Source of the DNA: Diphasiastrum complanatum
Taxonomy: Eukaryota; Streptophyta; Lycopodiopsida; Lycopodiales; Lycopodiaceae
NCBI GenBank assembly: GCA_029204225.1
Contig: CM055101.1
Coordinates: forward strand, 58,579,579-58,643,578
Direction of reading: 5' to 3'
DNA length: 64,000 bases
Positions within the stretch are counted from its first letter, which is position 1, and the number at the start of each line of letters is the position of its first letter. Positions 1 through 11,083 of this stretch are shown here, piece by piece. The notes under the pieces are model-generated. The model had not been told where the DNA came from. It worked only from the letters and a program-made list of their open reading frames with translations, and ran no database searches. Both the position numbers and the translations under genes were made by a program.

Positions 1-7
1 GACTCAA

Positions 8-1554
8 GTGGAGCTTTGGCACAAAAGATTGGGCCATCCTAACCTTCAATCAATGGAATCCATGGAATCAAAGGAGCTAGCTCTCGGCCTACCAAAAGCT
101 TTCAAGAAGTGTGGCAAAGTATGTGAGGCATGTGGCCTTGCAAAGTCACACAAGACTTCCTACAAGAGATCTTTAACAAGATCTACCTTACCTTTAGATC
201 TTATCCATTCGGACTTACATACTTTTTCTCATGAAAGTAATGGAGGAGCTTTAATGTATGTGACTTTTATTGATGATTGTACTAGATACACTTGGATTGA
301 ATTATTGCCTAAGAAAAGCCTTGTATATGAAGCTTTTGTAAAGTTCAAGTCTCTAGTGGAAAAGCAACTTAGTTCTTGCATTAAAGTTCTAAGATGTGAT
401 AATGGAGGAGAGTATATCTCCAACAAGATGAGAGACTTTTGTGATCAATGGCATTAAGAGAGAACTCACTTGTCCTTACACCCCCCAACAAAATGGGATG
501 GCCGAGAGGAAAAATAGGAGTCTTTGTGAATGTGCAAAGTCTTTAAGACTTGATGCATCTCTACCCATCACTTTTTGGGGGGAGGCCATAACTTGTGCTA
601 ATTACTTATGTAATAGGCTTCCTAGTGACAGGAAATGATGGTGAAGGCATAAGAAATGTTAAAGTTTCCTTGTCTAGTGAATTCAAGATGGTAGATCTAG
701 GACTTCTTAAGTTCATACTTGGAATAGAAGATACTAGAGGTAGTGATTTTACTTTTATAAGTCAATCAAAGTATGCTACTTCCATTCTTGAGAGGTTTGG
801 CATGAAAGTTTGTAAAGGGATTGACACCCCTATGGAGCAAACTTGTAAAGTTACTAATGATTGTGATGAAGCATCCTTTGAGGACATCACACTCTTTAGG
901 AAGCTAATAGGCTCCTTAATCTATTTGATAACCACTAGACCAGATTTGAGTTATAGTGTAAGCAAGTTAAGTCAATATATGCAAGGTCCCTTGATGCATC
1001 ATTGGAAAAGTGCCAAGAGAGTGCTTAGATATGTCTCTTCTACTAGATTTTTTGGCATTCTCTATCAGGGATCTAACTTGTACTTGAGAGCATTTTTGGA
1101 TTCAGATTTTGCAGGAGATAAGATGGATAGAAGATCCATAAGTGCATTTGTCACTTTTCTTTGTGGAGGAGTGATATCTTGGCTTTCCAAAAAGCAAGAT
1201 ACAATTTCTCTTTCCGCTTGTGAAGCCGAGTACAAGGCATTGACTTCAACAAACAAAGAACTCCTATGGCTAAGAAGACTTTTGGTGGAGCTTCAAGTGC
1301 TAAAGGCCGAGGAGGTCCCTTGCATCTATTGTGACAATCAAGCTTCTCAACAAATTGCTACCAATCCGATCTTCCATGCTAGAACAAAGCATATTGAGAT
1401 AGCTCATCACTTTGTGAGGGAGAAGTTGCAATCCAAGGAGGTTCAAAAATTTGAAACACTTAACTATGAATCTGAGAATATGTGTAGGCAAAAAGCCATG
1501 AATATGAAAATATGTGTAGGCAAAAATTTGAAACACTGGACCACTACAAGTTAA
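8..1554 (+). pseudogene. Ty1/copia pol relic (integrase, RT tail, RNase H)
   Basis: This is a broken copia polyprotein entering from the left edge. The first frame (8-457) holds the integrase zinc-binding region (LWHKRLGHP, then CEACGLAKSH) and two catalytic Asp positions (IHSDLH, RCDNGGEY). A frameshift near 445 moves the third catalytic site (GMAERKNR) into the frame 441-638. Near 630 the sequence jumps to the far end of reverse transcriptase (LLKFILGIED), so the integrase C-terminus and the YVDD core are deleted. RNase H follows with SDFAGD, EAEY and CDNQA, and ends without the usual ADIFTKPL tail. A short duplication (about 1446-1530, containing AAATTTGAAACAC twice) replaces that tail. 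Two frameshifts and a large deletion make it non-functional. Family assignment is sure; the source element is not in the window. Confidence 0.9.
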
Positions 1555-1899
1555 CTCTAGTTAACCCTGTTAACCATGATTTGACAATGTAATTAGATTA
1601 ATGTTACATTGATTTTCTCAATCCAACCATCTGTCATATTCATTTTCAATATTTTTGGGCCTCTTCGGGCAGTATGAGGGCAGGCCTCAACATCCAATAG
1701 CATTTTCACATATTACGACAAAACATTTATATATTTAAAAAGTTTTTATTTTATTTATATTTGATAAAAACTACGTTACGTACAAACCTGATATCAAGGT
1801 TTCTATTGGTCCACATGGCTATGAAAATGAGAAAAAAATTAAAAAGACATCTTTTTCAGGGGCTCTTGTCAGGATCTTAATACATTATATTTCTTCACA
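1555..1899. other. Non-coding stretch, probable retroelement debris
   Basis: No gene is visible. Positions 1780-1850 resemble 52925-53040: both carry an ACGTTACGTA-type motif, then TTGGTCCA, then an A-rich run. The right end adjoins a copia-type primer-binding site, so part of this may be LTR, but I found no matching second copy. Confidence 0.35.
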
Positions 1900-1911
1900 T
1901 GGTATCAGAGC
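1900..1911 (+). other. Copia-type primer-binding site (initiator tRNA-Met)
   Basis: TGGTATCAGAGC is the exact motif complementary to the 3' end of initiator tRNA-Met used by plant copia elements, and it follows TTCACA, a typical LTR end. No gag or pol follows on this strand up to 2600, so this is a remnant leader. The stretch 1912-2605 holds no gene that I can see. Confidence 0.6.
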
Positions 1912-2605
1912 TTGTGTTGTAGGTTATGAAAGGATCAACCACATCTATCAAGGGTTTGGAGGAGTTTTCATCTCTAGAGCATGGTAGAATAGTTTCTACT
2001 CAAAATATCAAGAAATTGCATATGTAGAATAGACTTTTTTAGTTAAAAACTCAATTTAGGTTCTATGAACCACACAAGTGGTTCAGTAGAATTGGCCAAT
2101 TTTTGTTGCATTAGAAAAGTTTCACTTGGGGCTACAAGATTTTATATCAAGTTTTAAGCAATTGCATGTAGAATTTGAAATATTCAAGTTTTTGTGATTT
2201 TGTCGAAACCCTAATTTTGATTAAATCTCTATTTTTTGAGGTTGCTGGACTTCAATAGAGTGTGTTTCAATCTTAGATAGTGGCAAGATTCATTAGATTG
2301 TTGGTAGATCATAGGTTGATCAGAATTTCTATTTCTATGTGTTGATTTGCTAGTTATAAGTGCAAGAAGAGAATTGAGAGATTCCATATCTTTGATTTAT
2401 CTTTGGAAACATTTGTTGTATTTCAAAAGAGTGTTTTGTGCATTGGAACAGGTTTAAAGAGAGTGGAAGCTGCCTATGTGTATAGAGCTCTTAAAACATG
2501 ATTGTGTGAAGGCCTGAAAGAATTTGCTATGACTATGTGAAACAATGGCCGTGTGCTGTTTATATCTCATTGTGATTACAATCTGATCATGACATATATG
2601 TAATC

Positions 2606-2800
2606 AAGTGGGAGTGTTAAGAATAAATGTGGCAAGTATGCCACATAAGCAGTAAGTAAAAGACCTTTGGTCCGTAGTATCAAGTAGTTTCTATGTTAAT
2701 GTGACTCCGCCTATGTGTCGTTCAATCGTGAGACTTGTAATGGTTGGTGAACCGTTGTCTCTCTCACTGTAAAGGCTTGTTGCCATCATGCATGATTCAT
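2606..2800 (+). repeat. Polypurine tract and probable LTR start
   Basis: AAGTGGGAG (2606-2614) is a typical copia polypurine tract and is directly followed by TGTTAAGAATAAATG, a plausible LTR start. The right end is uncertain; an LTR end near TTCATTCAATATACC (about 2800) is a guess. Its sequence does not match the region before the PBS at 1900, so the two probably come from different insertions. Confidence 0.4.
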
Positions 2801-2817
2801 TCAATATACCATTGTGT

Positions 2818-3608
2818 TTAGTTAAGCGCTCTCACTTCTCTCTCTTCTGTTGCTGCTATTTTGTAACTCTGAGAATGTAATACAAAATCCATGCTCACTT
2901 CAAAGTCTTGACTTGAAGGCAAAAAATTTTCTCCACCACTCTTAGCGTTAGCTGCACTATTTATGTTATGGTCCTCCACCGCAGAAGGCATTAAATGTTG
3001 CATCAAAGAGCTGTAAAATATTGCAGTCGTCCAAATATTACTATTGTAGTTGCAAAGAGTAGAAGCAGCTCGTGGACTCCAAGAAACGTAAGGATGAGTA
3101 ACATTAGTACCTTCAATAGATTCATGAATGTTGTTAAGATCTTTCAGAATCTTGAGTGACAACGTTGAAGCTGATACATTTGGACTTTGACGAGCAAGTG
3201 AAAAATTTTCAAAGCAGGTTGTTGTGGAGACTGGATTCACAAAGAAACCTACACCATTTTCAAAGATGATGCCTTGCATTCTGCCATTCAAAATTGCTAG
3301 GTTTCTTGGCCTCCGAATATCTTCCTAGTCTCAAAACCCAATGATGCCTGCAAAAGTATATGTCTGGTCAAAGGAACATGTACAGAAGCTAGGAAACTTG
3401 TATGCAGAAGAGATATCGATGAACATGATAAGCAAGTTATTTGTAATTCAAGTTTGGTTGGAGGCAAAGACAAGGAGAATTTAGCTCCAACGACGACCTC
3501 TTTGATCAAGAACTCTTCCCAGACAAATTTGGCGTCGAATAGAGGGAGAGTTTCCTTCCTCAAAGATATATACATCCATATATACTCTCTCGCGGAAATC
3601 TTTTCCAA
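2818..3608 (-). CDS. Unrecognised ORF pair, possible captured gene fragment
   Basis: Two minus-strand open frames of 103 and 157 codons lie end to end in different frames (3608-3297 and 3291-2818). I do not recognise either. The junction contains a TTTTGCAG-like acceptor near 3350, so an intron is possible. The second frame is Ser/Asn-rich with no obvious motif, membrane segment or zinc site. It could be a gene fragment carried by a mobile element, or chance ORFs. Its left end is immediately beside LTR-like sequence. Confidence 0.2.
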
Positions 3609-3707
3609 GGCTCTCTCTCGGCGAGTGGGCTCTCTCTCTTATTTTTTGATTTAAAGTAAATAAGTTATACCTATATAAATATGTTATATTAGTATATTAA
3701 GTGTATG

Positions 3708-3708
<1 letters not shown>

Positions 3709-3750
<42 letters not shown>
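3709..3750. repeat. (TA)n microsatellite
   Basis: Uninterrupted TA dinucleotides of about 42 bp within AT-rich intergenic DNA. The stretch 3751-4530 shows no gene; 3955-4100 contains loosely repeated CATCAATCC motifs. Confidence 0.95.
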
Positions 3751-3751
<1 letters not shown>

Positions 3752-4530
3752 TATACTTAAAAGCTTAAAAAATACTTAAATAAATTAAAAACATACTAAC
3801 AAGTATACAAATTAGTTTACCTTTAAACGCTCATTTGTATAAGTTTTAAAAATGACTTGCATGAGCTTCTTGAGCTTCTAGAGCTTCTAGAGGGTGGTTT
3901 CAAAATTTTATTCTAAGAAAAAAAACTCGAGGTGAACATCTTTTTATAGAGTCTTGATGGCCTTTGTCCAGGTCATCAATCCATGTGAAAACATTTTGTT
4001 TTGACTCCTTGGTGTTACAATTCAGCAATCCGTGTTTATACCTCATGATATAGCTCTTCAATTCATTATCTTTATATTTTGTCTCTTCCATGTCATCAAT
4101 CCGTTTTCAAACTTTGATTCAGCTTATGCATCTATCTTGGATTGATGACATGACAAGTCTCTATATATATGCTGCTTATTTTGCTTTGTTCACGTTTTTA
4201 GATTGTAGAATTTGTTTATGAATTTTTCTATACTAACTTATTCTATGGCGGAAATGGAATTAGTGGGGGGCTACCAAAAAAACCAAAAACCATATATGCA
4301 TAGAAGAAATATGTTGATATGTAATGGTGACATGTAAGTTTTTAACATAATCCCATAATATACTGTGGGCTTTTAACACAGCCCATCTTTGTGATAACCC
4401 TCCCACCTACCAGAGAAAAAAATTAACATTGCTTTGAATTATTTCAAAAATCTTGCAACCTCCTTAATTTTCACTTTTTATCAAACGATAAATTCTTTGA
4501 AACCTTTTTGGCTCGTGTGTGGAAAAGAAG

Positions 4531-4532
<2 letters not shown>

Positions 4533-4602
<70 letters not shown>

Positions 4603-4612
4603 TTTTTTTAGT

Positions 4613-4648
<36 letters not shown>
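4533..4648. repeat. (GA)n and (TA)n microsatellites
   Basis: A pure GA run (4533-4598) is followed after a short spacer by a TA run (about 4616-4648). Open frames through it encode only Arg-Glu or Tyr-Ile repeats and are artefacts. Confidence 0.95.
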
Positions 4649-4650
<2 letters not shown>

Positions 4651-4726
4651 AGAGGTTGAAAATGTACAAAGGATCGGATTTTACTCTGGGTCAGAAAATA
4701 TACAAAATGTTGAAAAATTTGATAAT

Positions 4727-4990
4727 TAAGTCTTTGGAAAAATTCGAGTCTTTGCAAAAATTCAAGTCTTTGAAAAAATTCGATTCTTTGAAAAAATACG
4801 AGTCTTTACCAAAATTCAAGTTTTGGGAAAAATTTGCATCTTTGGAAAAATTTGATCCTTAAAAAAAATCCGAGTCTTTGCAAAAATTCAAGTCTTTGTG
4901 AAAATCCTGTGAAAAAAATTCGAATCTTTGAAAAAATTTGATTCTTAGGAAAATTTCGATTCTTTGCAAAAATTCAATTCTTTGGAAAAA
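4727..4990 (+). repeat. 18-bp minisatellite (TCTTTGAAAAAATTCGAG type)
   Basis: About fourteen diverged copies of an 18-bp unit consisting of TCTTTG, a purine run and ATTCGA/ATTCAA. Because 18 is divisible by three, one frame reads as a Ser-Leu-x-Lys-Phe-x hexapeptide repeat over 4727-4860 before hitting a stop. I see no start context or neighbouring exon that would make it a real protein. Confidence 0.85.
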
Positions 4991-5189
4991 AAAAAGGCAG
5001 AGAGAGGCGGGTGGGCTCTCTCGTTCTGTCATATCTATATACTAGTTTAAAAAACTTGAATTATCATATATTCATGTGTATATACTATCATAAATTCATA
5101 TATATGTTATCAGATATATACTATCATATATGTAAAACTTGAGGTTGTCATCTTCTCATACTCATACTGTTTATTAATGAACGTGTGCA

Positions 5190-6427
5190 GGCATTCTATG
5201 CAGCACAAGAAACGGTTCTCATGCCCGTTGGTGATGCGAATCCAATTTTCTTTACAAAGGCATGAAAAATTGTTCATAAGTCTAGTACCAGTGGGCAGTA
5301 CATAAAAGTCTTCATTGTTGTCTCCAAAGTATATGTTGGTGAGTTTGGTTTCTCGATGGAAGATGTTAAAACTATAGGTGTGGTCTGGACAATTATAATG
5401 CCGGAAATGATGCTGATTGAAAGGGTTGAATTTATGACCCAGGGTTCTAATGGTGAAGAACGTCATTTTGTTGTATCTTGTATGGATATAGTTCATTATA
5501 CCGAGGCACCCACAATTCATGACTCAACTAGTGCATTACATAGATATCATGAGAATTTACTCAGTGGGATGATTGCACTGCATAACTTGCATGAAATGAT
5601 GTGGGAACGTGAAGAAACAATGATGGAGACAGCTGAAATTGCCACGGATGTAGTTAGCGAGCTGGCAGGAACAGAATTGGTATTATATTTTGAGACACAA
5701 CCGACACCATCCTCAGCTCCAACTCTATTTGGAGGCAGAAAACAAACATGATGAAAAGCTGCATCGAAACGATGCCACCCTGAAGACACAATTTTTGTTG
5801 GTCGAAGGATAGCTAGGCCAATTAGACAAGCTGAAAAACGTTCAATGGAGCCAAGGGTTGATCTGACTGAAGTGAGATCTGGAGGCATAGAGGACATTAT
5901 ATCATCCTCTGATAATGATGATGCGTTGGGTGAGTTTGAGGAGGAAACAAATGTCAATCTCAATGTTTATTCTTCTGATGATGTTGGCTACATGTGTGGC
6001 AAACATATGTATCGAATTGAGTGAAAAAATATTTGCCGAGTTTCTCTTTATACAAACCAACGTGCCCTTGATTTCTCCTTTGCTGAACAGTTGTATGAAT
6101 CTGTTTGCATGATAAACGAGCCTGCACCTACTTCCATCAATGTCACAGTGAGGCCAATTTCTTTCAAAAAAGGAGATGAATCCAAGGTTTTCTTCGGCAG
6201 TCTAGAGAAATTTATAAAGATGTACCGTGATTTCAAATGGGCGGATATGGTGGAAGTAGCGCAATTGCATTCATAGCTATATCCAAAAGAGAAGGACACC
6301 AATGAGGGTTCTAGATTGGATGGGCTATGTAGAAATAGGTTCTTATCTCATTGTACTTTTGAACCTATTGATGGTCAACATTTTTTATGTGCTTGTAACG
6401 AAATAGCGCTGATCGCAGTGAGAGCCA
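5190..6427 (+). pseudogene. Unrecognised gene relic, first block (DGQH motif near its end)
   Basis: One frame stays readable for about 410 codons from about 5190 to 6427 and is interrupted only by TGA at 5263, 5749, 5752 and 6022 and TAG at 6274. The translation is protein-like: an acidic Ser/Asp-rich segment (around 5890-5980) follows a helical HNLHEMMWEREE-type segment, and near the end comes FEPIDGQHFLCACNEIA. That last segment resembles the G-x-H-R/xxA box of ParB/sulfiredoxin-like domains, but the match is by eye only. At 6427/6428 a GTAAAC donor fits a splice to the next block, whose frame differs. I know no family for the rest. A decayed transposon-encoded or domesticated gene is the likeliest reading. 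Confidence 0.45.
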
Positions 6428-6488
6428 GTAAACTTTCATAGCCAAATATACGATAGGTTTTTTGCATATATGCATGTGTATATTTGTA

Positions 6489-7294
6489 TATATAAAAGTA
6501 CACCCCGCTACATATTGGAGTTCAATAGGTTCAATTATGAACCTGAGAGCAAACATAAGATGAGCAACCTGGCAGATATAATGGAACGTGCGCAAGAGCT
6601 CTGGATCTTGTTGGACAGGCCACGATACATCAAAGAGGTCAAGTTGGATCAAGAGACGAGCAAAAAAATGGCCCAATTTTATCAAGGACTATCAGGCATT
6701 CTTAGTAGTTAGTTCATAAGAATGTTGAAGGGAAGGTTGCCCTTGAAGACTTTGTATCAAACATTTGAGGAGTATACCATAATCTTGTTGCGTTCGAATG
6801 ACGCAATTAATAACTTGTTGGAAGTTATGAAATATTATGTGGTCGGGTCTCTTCCATATGATTAGCCAAAGTTCGCACCTCAACGTCAAAAGACCATTCC
6901 ACTCACTATCAGATTTTTCAAATCACTGCGGTACTTGGCAGACCTAATTTGTAACAGGGTATGCAAAAAACTCTTGGAGGGCCAGTTATATTTTGGCAAA
7001 AAAAATAGCAAAAAATACATTGAAGATGGTGTGGAGACAATCATCAAGGAAATGACAGCTTTGCACATTGCAAAGTTTTTGATTTCTTTGGACAATGATC
7101 CACCAATGGATGTGCAGTATGACAAAGAGACAATAAAGCACCTATCCACATCTATCAACAAAATGTTTGCTTATGATTGGATTAGAGCGGCTACAAGCAA
7201 CACCAGAATCATATCATCGAAGCTACAAACAAATATACCATCCTTTTTAACACAATTTGTTGAAAAAATAAAAGAAAAACTAAATCAGAAATAG
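6489..7294 (+). pseudogene. Unrecognised gene relic, second block
   Basis: This is a continuation of the preceding relic in a new frame, consistent with an intron of about 60 bp (6428 to roughly 6488). The frame runs about 268 codons with only two internal stops, TAG at 6710 and TAG at 6863, and ends at TAG 7292. It begins STPRYILEFNRFNYEPESK and is rich in Lys, Leu and Ile with several amphipathic helical stretches, such as YIEDGVETIIKEMTALHIAKF. No catalytic signature is evident. If the DGQH box upstream is ParB-like, the first strands here would complete that fold; this is inference. Confidence 0.4.
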
Positions 7295-7337
7295 GGTCAT
7301 GGTGGGAGCAGCGCCGACACTTTCTAAAGTTTTTTTT

Positions 7338-7945
7338 TGCAAAGTGAATATCTCTAAAGGAGGTGAAACGATTTGTTGTGGGGTTGATGAATCGAACTTC
7401 ATAGCCGTTCTTTCATCTACTTGGGAGAGTCCGACATTGTAAATTTTTGATAAAATTGAGTCAATCAGTTCAAGTTACATCACTACATTGGTGTGGCATT
7501 GCCTGGCGACCCTCATGGTAGAACACAAATTGTGTGTTATTGTGCTATTTATGGAACAAAGTACTAAAGAGCGAGTCAAGGGAAGTTTAAAAGCAATGCA
7601 GGACATAAAACTCTCGATATTCGAGGGCTATTACGAGCTTGCTATCTCTTTAAAACAAGACAAAATGCAAATGCAAAATTTGCAACCTGTTCTATATGTC
7701 CTATACAATGCGGATGCACCAAGTGATGACTCAACAATGGAGTTGATGCCTTCCCAATGTTTAGGTTATCTTACTATGTGGCGCTGTTATTAAATGTCAT
7801 GGGTCACAAACTTATATGCGTCGACACTCCAAAAAACATCTGGCGGACTAAGTCTTATCTCGATGTTGTAAGATCTTTGCAGTCGGGTTCTGAGAGCCAG
7901 TCTTCTAGCGAACCGCACCAAGAGATGTGGGTTTTCAAGATGTAG
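7338..7945 (+). pseudogene. Unrecognised gene relic, third block
   Basis: After a pyrimidine run and a possible acceptor (T-run then GCAAAG near 7331-7344) a third frame opens with KGGETICCGVDESNF and continues through WHCLATLMVEHKLCV to about 7793, with one TAA near 7437. Near 7757 the coding shifts frame again (LSYYVALLLNVMGHKLICV). The C-terminus is Ser-rich and ends at 7945. This looks like the 3' end of the gene relic starting at 5190. No named domain is recognised. Confidence 0.4.
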
Positions 7946-9343
7946 ATTTAGATTCAGATTCAGCTAATACTTAGGGCAATGCATAGATGCATATATTTTG
8001 TGATACATTGTAAATACCCCAGGTGGTAGGGGTTATTACTGCCATTTTCCGTAATATAATAAACAAACTCATTTTCAAAATCGGTTGTTATGGATGTTTG
8101 TTGAATGTCTCATAAGATGTTTGAACATTTTCATTTGAATGTGAGATTCAAAATTAGTTGTGATGGGTGTTTGTTGAATATCACATAACATGTTTGAATA
8201 TGTTCAGATGCTAGTCATCATGTTGTTGTAGTTATACCAAAAGTATTGTCAATTTAAATGATGTTTTTATCGTTAGATGATACCAATTTAGATGGATGAA
8301 TCAAAGTATCAATTATATCAAAAATATGTTTAATTTGGTGTGTTGTATATTCTCGAGTCCATTTTTGAAAATGGACTTTGGGATAGTCCAAAGTAAGTTG
8401 AGACAATGTTAGAAGGATTTTTAAAGTAAACAAGACTAATTTTCTCCAAACACTCACCTCCACATATGCAAGGAGTGTCTAAAAATATTTGCCAATATGT
8501 TCCTTGTCCTAAGCTTTCTACAGAGATCTCAACAAATGTTTTACACTATAATTTTGAAAACACTCATCCCACATGTGTGAAGGCAAGGATTTTCAGCTCT
8601 TTATAAAAGCATTCATTGACTTGGCATAGAGGTTTTTGAGACTAATCTACTGACAACTCAACGAATGTTTTTGCTGCCTCCAAAGCTAGTTGAAAAGCAT
8701 TCCAGCAACTCATACTGAGTAAGAAACATTTGCCCAACTAGTTTTTGGTTAGATCTCAACTGTCAAGGAGTGAAGTGATCTACCTTGAAAATATCTGAGG
8801 TTTTTAATTCATCTTTTACTGATTTTTGTCTAGTGCTTAAACTTTAAGCTTATACTAATTCAAAGAATTCAATCAGTGACATTTGTGGGGAGCTTCATGG
8901 TGACTTAACTCTTCTAATATAAGGTTAGCTTAGAATCTTGGTCTAGAACCCATCTTAGTGTGACCAAGATAGACAAAATTAGATCATTGACCATGTAGGC
9001 ACTTTGCGGTAATCTTACCTTATTAGGATCCTTTTGTAAACCATTGTTATTTGTTTACATAAAATAGTGAGTGTAGTATAGTAATATGCCAAATACAACA
9101 TTGAGTTGGTTTGAGTTTTATATTGACAAGTTCTTTAGATATCTAATCATCAAATCTATCTTGATAACAAATTGAGTATCAAGATGATCTAACTACAGTG
9201 CACCTACCATCCACTTAAATTGCTTTGCATCATCCATCAGTTCTTTTCTATAGTTGTTGATCCATCTAAAAAGCTTCATAATGGGTATACTTGCCACTCG
9301 ATCTAGATTTGAACATTGGTTAACTATTATATCCAAATAGACT
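7946..9343. other. Intergenic, nothing recognised
   Basis: AT-rich sequence with no sustained open frame on either strand. Two similar passages near 8090-8190 (TGGGTGTTTGTTGAAT-like) suggest an old short duplication. No LTR ends, terminal inverted repeats or RNA gene were seen. Confidence 0.5.
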
Positions 9344-9553
9344 GTTGAGAATCTAGTATAGAACATTGATCCTCTTATGATCTAGCATTTATACTAGATC
9401 TATCAAATACTATTATTACTTCCATTGCCTACAATTCTTGTGGTTGAATACAAATTGTTGTAATTGAATTTTCACTCACCAAGGAATTATAATTCTCTAT
9501 TCATAACTGATCCATCCATCCATTTTAATGTAATCCCAACTTGGCATCAGAGT
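9344..9553 (+). repeat. Probable short copia LTR and degenerate PBS
   Basis: TGTTGAGAATC at 9344 is a plausible LTR start, and 9542-9553 (TGGCATCAGAGT) is a two-mismatch copy of the copia primer-binding site. A copia gag follows about 140 bp downstream in the same orientation, which supports reading 9344-9541 as a degenerate 5' LTR. Confidence 0.45.
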
Positions 9554-9689
9554 TGATCTTTCATTTTGATGAGGTTATAGATTCAACTTCTGACATACAG
9601 TATTTGAGAAGAAGACAGATCTTAATCTATTTATAGAAGGATCATTTTAAGATAGTAGCAAATCTTCACTTTATAATGTTCAAATTTTT

Positions 9690-10150
9690 ACAATGGATTT
9701 CGAAGACAAGGCTGGCCTATTGGTCCAAGCTTGATGGATCCAACTAATTTATGTCAAAATTTAGGATGAAAGTTGTTCTCATGGAAAAAAAGCTATGGAA
9801 TATTGTCAGTGGCAATGAGGCCAAACCTCAAGTAGAGGATGAATCCATTTTAAAATAGAAAATGAAGGATGAAAATGCTTTTGCACTACTCATCCTTAAT
9901 ATTCACAGTATGTTGGACATATTAGTTTAGCACAATCATCTAAGAAAACATGGGATATTCTTCATACCCTTTATAAAGTGAGAGATGTTACATCCAAGCT
10001 ACACTTAATAAAATATTTTTCTCACTTAGGATGCTAGAAGAAGATTCGATCTAAAATGACATTAGTCACTTCAAAATAGTTCTTGACCAAATGATAGCTA
10101 TTGGTTCTAAGATAGAAGATTCAGATGCAGCCAAGGTGCACGCTCAAAAC
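9690..10150 (+). pseudogene. Copia gag relic
   Basis: Pieces in shifting frames give the copia Gag start (WSKLDGSN, FRMKVVLMEKKLW) and the UBN2-type core (WDILHTLYKV, SKLHLIKYF, ALLILNI). Several stops are TAG, for example within ILK-stop-KMK, where the expected codon is CAG or AAG. The zinc knuckle and everything downstream are lost near 10150, where unrelated leader-like DNA on the other strand begins. Confidence 0.7.
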
Positions 10151-10269
10151 CGATTATGGAGAACAATATCAAAGGCTGAAAATATGATATCGGTCTTGAG
10201 CACAAGAAGTAAACTAATATGTGAGCAAGAGGACTTGTGCGTTAAAAAAAGATATCAATAGTGAGAAGA

Positions 10270-10556
10270 TCGTGAAAATTGCATGGAAATTCGAGCCAAA
10301 ACACACGTAATTATAGTAAAAATTTTGCACGTGTGGAGCCCATCGAAAAGGACACGTGTCAATTTTCATTGGTGCACGTGGCATGTCTATACTGTCATCA
10401 TGACATCAAATCTATCTCACATGCGGAATGCCATGTGGCCACTTGCCTGGCTGACAACTAATAATGACTCTACACATGGATGAGTCAAACATTGACATGT
10501 GTCACACGTCACTTGTTGTGAAAATAGATCTGTTCGATGCGACACGAATTATGGTT
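10270..10556 (-). promoter_or_regulatory. Copia leader fragment with a cluster of ACGT-core motifs
   Basis: Adjacent to a minus-strand PBS, this stretch carries GCACGTGTGG, GACACGTGTCA, GTGCACGTGGC, CATGTGTCACACGTCAC and further CACACGTAA within about 220 bp. These are G-box/ABRE-like ACGT cores, recognised by plant bZIP and bHLH factors. Whether they act in transcription is inference; their density is directly visible. Confidence 0.45.
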
Positions 10557-10568
10557 GCTTTGATACCA
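10557..10568 (-). other. Copia PBS (minus strand), next to LTR
   Basis: On the minus strand this reads TGGTATCAAAGC, a one-mismatch initiator tRNA-Met site, one base from the LTR at 10570-11083. Its position on the far side of that LTR from the pol gene means that the LTR is followed by a second leader, as in a tandem element sharing one LTR. Confidence 0.7.
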
Positions 10569-10569
10569 C

Positions 10570-11083
10570 TGTTGAGAAACCTGGATAGAATTTGGTTCTG
10601 ACTGACAGCTACTGCCTTCTAGTTCAGATCTACAATCTTTCAAAGTGTAGATAGACACTGGTGACCTACGTTATAATTCGCTTAAGCATTCGACAAGGAT
10701 GAACCAGTGTTTGGAATTATGAATAAGCAGCTGATTACAAATGGACAACAATCAGGGACATCAAAGCATTCGAGATCATTCAACATGTGCATTACAACTA
10801 CTATATTATCAATGATCCTTCTGTAAGAGCGATGTTGTGACAAACCCGCACAGCGCGTCGGCGTGAGAAATACTGTGTCTCTCATGAACTATATCAAATC
10901 ATTTTGCTTACTAGAAGACTTCTTGGACGTCGGCCTTTAGGTTGACACTCAACCAATTGACAATCCAACTTGATGCTCAACCGATTCTCTCATCTTCAAT
11001 CTGATTATATAGATGGAGAGAGAAAGGGTAGGGTTTAATCTAATCTGAGATTACAAGAACAACTCATTAAGCATGTTCCAACA
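10570..11083 (-). repeat. Copia LTR (514 bp)
   Basis: The sequence runs from TGTTGAGAAACC to CATGTTCCAACA, so on the minus strand it starts TGTTGG and ends CTCAACA with proper TG..CA ends. It acts as 3' LTR for the minus-strand pol relic on its right and as 5' LTR for the PBS on its left. No second copy of this LTR was seen in the window. Confidence 0.7.

Noticed and set aside
4434-4862. 142-codon ORF through the GA and TA microsatellites and the 18-bp repeats
   Set aside because: Its middle is only Arg-Glu and Tyr-Ile from dinucleotide runs; there is no promoter, intron signal or homology to suggest a gene.
5190-7294. Nonsense codons as sites of U-to-C RNA editing or recoding
   Set aside because: Such editing is known from organelles of some seed-free plants, not nuclear genes. 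Spliced nuclear-type blocks with frameshifts fit simple decay better. Transcript data could reopen this.
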